From Dichetophora obliterata (Eukaryota > Arthropoda > Insecta > Diptera > Sciomyzidae): 64,000 bases of DNA. Under the pieces are notes generated by a model that ran no database searches, was not told where the DNA came from, and worked only from the letters and a program-made list of their open reading frames with translations. The stretch's first letter is position 1, and each line of letters begins with the position of its first letter. Both the position numbers and the translations under genes were made by a program. The stretch lies in contig OY986438.1 of assembly GCA_963920525.1 (NCBI GenBank), positions 45,457,288-45,521,287 of the forward strand, read 5' to 3'. This document shows positions 56,543 through 64,000 of this stretch, one piece after another.

Positions 56543-56877
56543 TAGAAGAAGATAACTTAATTTGTATACGATTTCAAGTGAATAACTTGGCTATGTTACA
56601 AAAGATTGCGCTCATTCTGTTTTTGTGTAAAATTGTGATTAAATCTTTGTCGAATTATGTTTTTTATTATTATATTTATTAACTTTCTTTAATCAATTTT
56701 TATAAATTTCTGGATAAAACATTAACAAAATTCGCAAAAAACTAAACTGAAAATTATTTGATTTAATTTTAATTTTATTGTAAAAATTATATTAGCATAC
56801 AAGAAAGGCAACAATTTAGAATATTCTAAGTTTAAATTACAAATAACAATTAGCATAACAACAGCTAAATTCTTGTA
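56543..56877. other. Spacer, nothing recognised
   Basis: AT-rich, no frames or repeats assigned. Confidence 0.4.
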
Positions 56878-57011
56878 CAGCTGTTGTACAACAGCTTATA
56901 TTGGTTGTAACATTTTCTAACTAAAATATTTCTTTCTTGATTTCCAGCTGTTGTACAACAGCTTATATTGTTGTAACATTTTTTAACTAAAATATTTCTT
57001 TCTTGATTTCC
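56878..57011. repeat. Tandem duplication of a 68-70 bp unit
   Basis: AGCTGTTGTACAACAGCTTA through TTTCTTTCTTGATTTC occurs twice in direct succession with small differences. Confidence 0.85.
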
Positions 57012-57293
57012 TTTCATATAGTAAGTATGCATATATGTAGGATACATTTAGAGTTTCTAGCATAAAAATTAAAAAAGGTTTAAAACGATCGAAAAATCAA
57101 GCATAACAAAAAAACTTGCAATTTAACAAACCACTTCCAAGTGGAAATGAAATTGAATCAAAATTTAATTAGATATTTGATGGTCTAAAGAAAAAATTTT
57201 TCGTCAATACAATTATATTAATAATATTATATTAAATAAATCGAAACCATAAATATCGATAAAAATAATTTTTAATGTAATCGAAAAAATATT

Positions 57294-57535
57294 CGCCCTT
57301 ATTCTTGAACCCGCGCTCGCTCTCAAAATGACGTCGAAACAAAATTGTTGTATTCTTGAAACTTTCAATTTCGACGTTGAGATCTGCAGTGATTGTTCAT
57401 GTCAATTGTTGAGCAAACGTCGTCAAATAAATATTTAAATTTTTGATCGTCGCAATGATCTTCGACTCCAATTCAGTGGTGAAAGCGAGCTCTCGACGAC
57501 GACATTTACTCTACGCGGATTCAAGAATAGGAGTG
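57294..57535. mobile_element. MITE with CGCCCTTATTCTTGAA ends
   Basis: CGCCCTTATTCTTGAACCCGCG and the inverse of the right end CACTCCTATTCTTGAATCCGCG agree at 18 of 22 positions. ATT flanks both sides (57291-57293, 57536-57538). The 45-kb duplicate lacks it, giving an empty site. Confidence 0.8.
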
Positions 57536-57932
57536 ATTGATTAAAAAATTTTTTGTTTTTGATTTAAATAATTTCGGATAAAAAAAAGTTTTATTTCTTA
57601 ATTGAAAAATAATTGGTTTAATCAACGTTATTTTAATCATAAAAATCATTTATAATCGTTATTTTCGGTTCCTACTCAAGAGTTGGCTTGAAAGTATTTT
57701 GATACTAAAATTGTATAATTCAATAAGTTAATCTGTTATTGATTATTTCTAAAAAATGTTTAAAGCCCTTTAATATTTCTCTAAAACTTGAAGCATCGCA
57801 TCAAGTGTAAAAAAAATACTCGTTTTTTAACACTTTTTTAATAAAATAAAATAATATACGGTAAACTTTTGTACAAAATCGAGTTTAAACAAATAACATA
57901 TAGTTTCGAATACTTTTTGTTGTTTGCTCCAA

Positions 57933-58369
57933 CTATTTGAATGTAAAGTCAGTTAACTGATTGGCTTCCTCAATTAGCTTTAAAACTTCTTTTGCTAATT
58001 CAGGTGTAGCAGCAGCTATTAAATCCGGCTTCATAATGTTAAAAGTGCCACCTTTGCCGTTGTGTAAAACACCGCCAGCTTCAAGCATTATGAGGGCACC
58101 GGCTGCTATGTCCCATGCCTTCATGTACTCCACATGATAGGTATCCAAGCTACCGCAGGCTATATAACACATTGTCAAAGCAGCACTACCCAAGCAGCGA
58201 GTTCTACAAATAAATATTGTTAATTATTACGCAGCTCCTTTAAGCGTTGTCTTTATTAAACTTACCCTGTGCTGTTGGATGCTAATTTTGACAAACGCTT
58301 TACATTTTTGTCACGTATTCTTTCAGCGTGTATCAACGAGATTTCATATGCAATCACAGAATTTTTTAT
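57933..58369 (-). pseudogene. Orphan duplicate of IMPase exons 2 and 3
   Basis: Exons 58369-58266 and 58203-57933 are almost identical to exons 2-3 of the gene at 45.9 kb and keep splice sites and frame. No first exon lies within reach upstream. The conserved VEDMKAWD reads VEYMKAWD here. Probably a non-functional partial duplicate, though too young to have decayed. Confidence 0.85.
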
Positions 58370-58688
58370 CTGTAAAAAACTTGAAATTTTTGAAAACAAC
58401 ACTTAAACAGTTAAAGCAATAAATTTGAGACACTAACGAAAAATGAGAAACCTATAAAAATAAACAAAGAAACTGTCTTTGATTGATGCATAAAAGTATA
58501 TTAAGGGCATTTTAAGCAATATGGGAATTTTTTTTTAAAACAGTAAGCAACACTACATTAGCTGACATCTTAACGAAAGAACTTGACGAAAAACAGATTG
58601 TCGCCAGATAGCTGATTTTGGCAAGTTATGTTAGGTATTAACAAAAGCAATAAAAGTGAAGTGAAAAGTAAACAAAAATATAAAAACA

Positions 58689-58853
58689 ATGGACATGTTC
58701 ATTATTTTGAGTATCTGCGCTTTGGTGGAAGAAGAGGATCCTGTTCCAAAGCGCCAAAAAATGTATAGAGCAAGGATTAACCCCTTTGAACAAAAAACGA
58801 CAAGGAGTTCTGGAAAAAGTACAAATTCAGCAACGACAGTATGCAATAAATAA
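58689..58853 (+). pseudogene. Possible N-terminus of a Harbinger-type transposase
   Basis: Reads MDMFIILSICALVEEEDPV then KRQKMYRARINPFEQ. The MYR-RINPFE pattern resembles the start of HARBI1-like transposases. It ends after 54 residues. Weakly supported. Confidence 0.4.
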
Positions 58854-58990
58854 TAAATATGCTTGCTGAAGATGTCGATGGTGGCAAAAAGGGTGGAAAG
58901 GGACCACCGGAGTGGCCAGTTCTCTTTGCAATTAGTTGTTCGAGTAGGAACGACGTCCAGGATGATTTTGACTATCGTTAAAATACTCAG

Positions 58991-59271
58991 CCTTCACCTG
59001 GCATGCTCATCCTGAGTAACATACCAGGACTCGTGGGGTACATACGAACCCCAGTGATTAAAATCTTTGTAAAAATTTAAATATTGATTATTTTGTCTCA
59101 AAAAAATTCAGAGATCATCTTTAGATACCACTTTAAACTGTAGAATAGTCCAAGTTGAAAAAATAAAGATCAGCGTTCATAAAAAATCCGGAAAACTAGA
59201 AAAAAATTCCAAACAAATCAAAACGAGAAAGAACGTGGGGTATGTACGTACCCCACGAGGCCAGATGAAGG
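58991..59271. mobile_element. Possible piggyBac-like MITE
   Basis: CCTTCACCTGGC at the left and GCCAGATGAAGG + TTAA at the right are inverses. Inner CTCGTGGGGTACATAC / GTATGTACGTACCCCACGAG also pair. TTAA is missing directly at the left, and a 29-base stretch interrupts the left arm. Confidence 0.5.
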
Positions 59272-59539
59272 TTAAAACGTGGATGCTAAAATACGTTTAT
59301 GCGTTTATTAAAACAAAAAGTTTTTCACTGTATAAGTATCGCTAAAACAGATTTATGCATACGGGGGTAAATTACCAAATTTAAGTTTTATACGACTCAA
59401 ACTGATTGAAATATAAAATTTTTATTGATTTGGGGGCGGTAAAAATGGAGTGTGGGAAATTTTTTTTCCTAAACCATCTCGTACCTAAAACAAATCGACT
59501 GCCAAAATTTCAGGTTAATCGGTTTAGTGACTTCACTTC

Positions 59540-59737
59540 GCCCCACAAAAAATAGTATAGTGGGGTCAGATCGAATGATCTTGACGGTCGATGGACTGCT
59601 CCAAAACGTGAGATTAATTGCTCACCAAACTACCCTCTCAATAGTTCCCTGGTATCGCGTGCCGTGTGGCATGTGTCACCGTCTTGTTGAAACCACATGT
59701 CAACCAAGTCCAATTCTTCCATGGTCCAGTAGTTTTG
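59540..59737 (-). pseudogene. IS630/Tc1/mariner-superfamily transposase fragment
   Basis: On the minus strand EELDLVDMWFQQDGDTCHTA, then FGEQLISRFGAVHRPSRSFDLTP, matches the second catalytic block of a common insect transposase family. It is interrupted by a stop and truncated on both sides. Confidence 0.75.
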
Positions 59738-59859
59738 GAGTCTATAGGCATCACACACAGACAAACAGACAGTACTACTTTGCTTGTATTAATTGTAGAT
59801 ATAGTGGAATAGTGTTCGTCTGTTTTATTTTAAGTTTACAAAATTTTAAAAATAAAACT

Positions 59860-61200
59860 GTTTTATTAAAGTTAACTACACTATTATCCACTTTTCATAC
59901 AGAAGCTGATCTCATGCATATCAGTTACCTCTCTAGAAATTAAAATAATAAAAAGAATTAATTTAAAAAACAAAAATAACAGGCAGTAGAGTGGTCCTTA
60001 TTTTTTTTAAGTGACGAATTACGGACCGGGTTTTATTTCTTTACAAAAAATATGTAAATGTGTGTTGTATATTGCGATCACATATAATACCTTAACCCCT
60101 CAGGGTACTGACTGGGTTACCGTAACCCAGATAGACTTTGGAAGTCGCGCCATTTCAAACGAAGTGAATTGTGGGGGTCCGGAGTGGGGGGGGGAAATCT
60201 TTGTGGTAGCGTATGTGTAACCCGTAAGTGGCAACCCCAGTCTGCGCTTGGTGCTCGAGTTGTACGAGTTAGAAAGTTGGCTTCGGGTATTTTTCACCCA
60301 GTCAGTACTGAACGTTACAAAATCCATATTTTCGGGTAACAGAAAATTTTGTTTTTTGTTTTAATTTGGCTACCCCTACGTTGCGAATAAGACTGCGCAG
60401 TATGATTGAAGATTTTTTAGATGCGAAAGATTTGCTAGAGGAATTAGACATAAGACATGAGTTTGTTGATAACAAAATGGCAAAACAAAAGTGCTGCAAC
60501 TTGTGCCCGAGTTCACTCGACCGCAAAACCTTCTACAAGTGCCTCAAATAAAGCATGGCTATGTGCAAAGAGCATGTAGTCAAAATATGCTGCGAATGTA
60601 GAAACACAGTCTAATTTTCTTATTTTATATTTTGAACAATAAGAAATTCATTTAACAATCAATTTTGTTATTTATTTTTATTATAGTTGTGCCTTGTTAC
60701 GATAAATCAATCAAGCATGGAACATTTTATCGCGATCCCAAAAAACGGGTATTTTCTATTCAAAGTTAAAAAAAATATACCACTGCCAAATAAATGGTGA
60801 TTATGCAACGCATAGTCACTTAGTCAAAATAAAACAATAAAAAAAAAAGAATACAACGATTTTATTTTAATAAATTAACTGCACTTGGTCAAACAGTTTT
60901 ACAACTTCACATCTGTTTTGCCAAAACGTCAAATACATAGAAGAATACACAGAAATCAAAATGAATAGATCTTCTATGTTTATCTATGTAGTCAGAGATG
61001 CATTTCTGTTTTTATCTGAGCATTGCCATGCGTTGCCATGTTGTGCATAATCAGATACACACAAATCCCACTAGACTGATTTCGATGTGACGCTTGTTAA
61101 GTCATGCACTGCTATGCCATGCGAGGCTAACTGGACCATTACTGTTTTTCAATAGTCATATTTTTTCAATTTGAAATTAATTCATTTGATTTTGTAATTT
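59860..61200. repeat. Inverted copy of the 51.2-54.6 kb segment
   Basis: Order is mirrored: flank with AACTACACTATTATCC and AACAGGCAGTAGAGTGG, then TTAA and the piggyBac derivative from 60096, then the GTTAGCCTCGCATGGCA MITE to about 61133 and the ATTAATTCATTTGATTTTG flank. It lacks the Tc1 insertion and one end of the piggyBac derivative. Confidence 0.88.
60096..60775 (+). mobile_element. Truncated piggyBac derivative with C-terminal cysteine-rich domain relic
   Basis: TTAA then CCCCTCAGGGTACTGACTGG. From 60366 the plus strand reads LRIRLRSMIEDFLDAKDL, then KCCNLCPSSLDRKTFYKC, a stop, then MCKEHVVKICCEC. This is the zinc/RING-like tail of piggyBac transposases with one stop. The far end is deleted where MITE sequence begins. 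Confidence 0.8.
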
Positions 61201-61342
61201 AAATAATTCAACAAAACTAAATGGCTTGGGTCCACCACTGCGTGACGGCGATGGCTGGCAGAAAGTATAAAAAAAATTTATCCCAGTCTATCGATGTTAG
61301 TTTACAATAGTTATAATTATAGGTTTGGATCGACTTTAAAGG

Positions 61343-61868
61343 AAAGGTTAAGAACAAAATTGCACACAACAAACGTGAGTCGCACTGGTCTGGAGGAGGC
61401 ATATTCAACCAAAAAACCCTCTCACCGTTGGTAGAAATCGTCGCCAACATTATGCGATTTAATGAACTGCTTCACCCTGTCGGTATGGCCATTGGTACTT
61501 CTTCCGCTGTCCAAATACTACCATGACCATTACCTGATCCAGTTCTATCAACATCCGCACAAGCGCTTAGGGAGGAAACAGCAGATGGTGTATCTGAGAG
61601 TGTCGTTGTAGCTTGTGCTAATAATGAGAGTTCGCATAAAAGGCATAATAAGAGCCAGGTGGAACTTTTGGTGGATCAGATTGCCATTCAGAAGGACTTT
61701 TATACTGAAGTCCATAAGAGCTTAAAAAATATTGAAAGTCACATGAAAGAGACTGAACGCTATAATCGAAAGCGATATAAGTTAGAGGAAGAAAATCTGA
61801 AGTTGGCCAGAGAAAAATTTGAATGGAAGAAAAGTCGGTATGCTGAAAAAGAGAAAAATAAGAAGTGA
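61343..61868 (+). pseudogene. Harbinger accessory Myb/SANT-like protein relic
   Basis: KIAHNKRESHWSGGGIFN and LSPLVEIVANIM (61357-61465) resemble the middle of Myb/SANT-like proteins. The C-terminal coiled coil (KDFYTEVHKSLKNIESHM, LKLAREKFEWKKSRY) is open to 61868. Stops separate the parts. Such proteins are encoded beside PIF/Harbinger transposases. Confidence 0.65.
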
Positions 61869-62132
61869 ATTTATATTTTATAGGAATTTGAGATTTCACA
61901 TTTTTTTAGATTTAAGTCTCATGAAGAGAGTACCTTATATTTTTTTACTTCATATATGAAATGTGATTTGAATTGTTTTGTGCTATCAGACCTATAAATA
62001 TATAACACTGTTAAATATCTTGTCATAAATAAATTTTATTCCAAGTTCATTTTCATCATGTTTTTTTTCAATTTTGCTTTAACATTTTTAAAATATAAAA
62101 AATACATTAAACATAAAAACATAAGATTTGTA

Positions 62133-62510
62133 CTAACAATTAGTTGCATCTTTTATCTCCTCCCTTATGCGAACAGCCACCGTGTTGCTGTTGGCATCTG
62201 TTGATTCTCCAATATTTGAACCCGTTGACTCATTTTCCAGTAGTTGGACATAATTGATGTCAGGCGCATTATAGTGTAGACAAATGTTATGCAAAGCAGC
62301 ATAAACATTCACAATTTTTGTAGCTTTCGCTGGAGTATAATGTAATTGTCGAGCAGATAGCAGGCACCGAAATCTGTTCTTTAGCACTCCAATTGTTCTC
62401 TCCACTATATTTCGGGTCTTCGAATGAGCGCTATTGTACTTGCTTTCAGGGCTATTTTCCGCAGCTGCTCGAAAAGGCGTCATTAAATAGGGCTCCAACG
62501 GGTATCCTGC
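62133..62510 (-). pseudogene. PIF/Harbinger (HARBI1-type) transposase C-terminus
   Basis: Reads EPYLMTPFRAAAENSPESK, then NIVERTIGVLKNRFRCL, then KIVNVYAALHNICLHYN, the conserved C-terminal block of DDE_Tnp_4 nucleases with the last acidic residue in ERTIG. A splice or truncation point lies near 62520. It converges with the Myb-like relic, the usual two-gene layout of Harbinger elements. A LINE begins at about 62659. Confidence 0.85.
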
Positions 62511-62658
62511 ATCGCCTATATTTATAAAATATTTAAATTAAATAGGCATATTTATAAAACAGTTTTGATAAATTTTTATTACATACCTAAAAGCCGAGTG
62601 TTTCTGTCCCCATTTTCAATGTTTGTTTGCATGAAATGTCTTAACTCACTCGTACTCC

Positions 62659-64000
62659 ATATTATTTATTTATTTATTTATTATTATTATTTTTATAACA
62701 TTGGAATATACTTAATATTACATAGCATTTAATCTAAAAATACTGCTTTCTGATGCCCTATTTGGGCATGTGACGAAATGCAGTAAGATATACTTAAAAT
62801 GAAATAAAATTATTGAAGTATTGGGGTGGGGCCAAAAATTAAACATTAAAACATAACAGATATGTGCACATAGTTGACTTATTAATATTGATAAAATAAA
62901 TATATTATGAAAAGCGAACAAATTAAAACAAAGGTACGAAAGAGAAGAAAAAAAAATTTTTTTTAAAAAAAAAAAAAATTTAAAAAAAATTAAAAAATTT
63001 ACGAATTTAAAATGAAATATAAAATTAGACTTGATTAATTTGTAATATTAAACTAAAACAGAATTTAGAAAATCAATAGTTGTGAAGTCAAAATTGAACA
63101 GCCATGATTTTACCTCTTTTAGAAACAAAGTATTATGACGGATACAACGTACATTAGCCGGTAAGTTATTAAAAAGCCGGGGAGAAGTACAAGAATAAGA
63201 GTAAAAGAAAACAGATAGGTTATGGGACGGAACCTTAACAATATGCTGGTCATTGACCCTTAAGTTATATTTAGCATACTTACAGCCCTATTCTGGCAAA
63301 TTAACAAATTGTTAACCAGTATTTTGAATATTTCTATGTGTTTGTTGTAATTTTTTTATTTCAAAACAAAATTTGAAGCTCAAAAATAAAAAATGTTCAT
63401 AAAAATTGTCAACTGCTTTTCAGTTATTGACAATTTCATTAACAAATTTTGTTTTTGAGCTTTAAATTTTGTATTGAAAACAACAAACACATAGAAATAT
63501 TCAAAATACTGGTTAACAATTTCTTAATTTGCCAGAATAGGGCTGTTAATGTTAGACAAGTTGCCCGATCTTTTAAAAAAAACTTTTAACACTTTATAAA
63601 AGTAAAGATGGCGGCTAGGTAGAACATTTAAATTTTTAAATAGTGGAAAGCTACTGCCCATTCTTTTTTTCCTGTGGATTATACGTATTACATGTTTTTG
63701 AGCGACTTGTAGTGGATTGATCTTATTGGAATGGGTACCACCCCAGCAAGTTATGCCATATTGCAGTTTAGAATGGAAAATCCCATGGTAGATACAAGTT
63801 AGTAATTTTGGCGAGCAATACGAACTCAATAAATAAATCTTTCTTGTTGCACCTAACAGATATCTTTTAAGAGCAACAGTGTGTTCTAACCATGAGACTT
63901 TCCAGTCTAACAATAGCCCAAGATATTTGAAGGATTTGACACATTCTATAGGAAAACAAAGCGGGGAACATAGACAAGAATCATCAAAAGTTTTTAAAGG
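62659..64000 (-). pseudogene. LINE copy (3' part), interrupted by a MITE and running off the window
   Basis: Minus strand: WKVSWLEHTVALKRYLLGAT, IYHGIFHSKLQYGITCWGG and VAQKHVIRIIHRKKRM are RT C-terminal motifs (63913-63546). They continue below 63283 as a frameless remnant, and the 3' tail is TTTA repeats at 62659-62690. Upstream parts lie beyond 64000. Confidence 0.82.
63283..63545. mobile_element. PIF/Harbinger-type MITE with TTA duplication
   Basis: 263 bp. Inverted ends of about 64 bases differ at one visible position, beginning CAGCCCTATTCTGGCAAATT. TTA flanks both sides (63280-63282, 63546-63548). It sits inside the LINE reading frame, which resumes after it. Confidence 0.9.

Larger units (their letters stand above)
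57230..58492 (-). repeat. Duplicate of the IMPase 3' block (45487-46494)
   Basis: High similarity extends from the 3' flank through both C-terminal IMPase exons and into intron 1, ending at TTTGATTGATGCA in both copies. A MITE is present only in this copy. Confidence 0.9.

Noticed and set aside
58862..58990. Short frame with GGKKGGKGPPEWPVLF as a gene end
   Set aside because: Too short and no start or family match; lies between transposon relics.
62940..63000. Possible structured element in the A/T homopolymer region
   Set aside because: Simple A and T runs; pairing follows from composition alone.

Overview
This is nuclear DNA of a higher (schizophoran) fly. The protein-coding genes are split by short GT-AG introns, the background is AT-rich, and the gene set (Hip14, DNA polymerase delta catalytic subunit, Arl1, brahma) matches genes I recall lying close together on Drosophila chromosome 3L (about 72A-C). 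Sequence style and transposon load would fit a tephritid fruit fly or a calyptrate, but the species cannot be fixed by eye.

Layout. 1-13 kb is transposon-rich intergenic DNA: a 5'-truncated LINE with a visible target duplication sitting next to an older LINE, a second decayed LINE split by a hAT insertion with an exact 8-bp duplication, a decayed PIF/Harbinger element with TTA duplications, and several hairpin MITEs. 13.15-15.25 kb is Hip14 (minus strand, 4 coding exons). 15.9-18.8 kb is a shredded LINE. 20.0-29.6 kb is DNA polymerase delta (plus strand, 6 coding exons, 1100 codons), whose third intron is about 6 kb long and holds an uninterrupted 945-codon LINE endonuclease/reverse-transcriptase frame in antisense plus a hAT-type MITE. 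30.2-31.0 kb is Arl1 (minus strand, 4 coding exons, the first with only four coding bases), convergent with polymerase delta. 33.9-39.9 kb is a very young BEL/Pao LTR retrotransposon inserted in a palindromic element. It has 292-bp LTRs with no difference found, a TCTTC duplication, and a gag-pol frame broken only by one TGA.

40.8-41.7 kb carries the first two coding exons of brahma (plus strand). The rest of brahma is absent, so it either lies beyond the window or has been rearranged away. The DNA after it contains inositol monophosphatase sequences on the minus strand: one complete three-exon gene (45.9-47.8 kb), an extra downstream pair of C-terminal exons (43.1-43.5 kb) that is phase-compatible with the same first exon, and a duplicated C-terminal pair at 57.9-58.4 kb without a first exon. 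Between and around them are a mariner with one early frameshift, two Tc1-like elements (one with long IR/DR ends), a TTAA-flanked piggyBac derivative, a roughly 1.3-1.7 kb segment present twice in inverted orientation (about 51.2-54.6 and 59.9-61.2 kb), and a PIF/Harbinger relic with its two genes converging.

The host genes are ordinary housekeeping functions: palmitoylation, replication, Golgi trafficking, chromatin remodelling and inositol metabolism. The interest lies in the nesting of transposons, the recurrent roughly 115-bp hairpin family (five copies), the duplicated IMPase C-terminal cassettes and the isolated brahma 5' exons. I found no CRISPR, operon or other prokaryotic feature, and no wholly new molecular system that I can defend.
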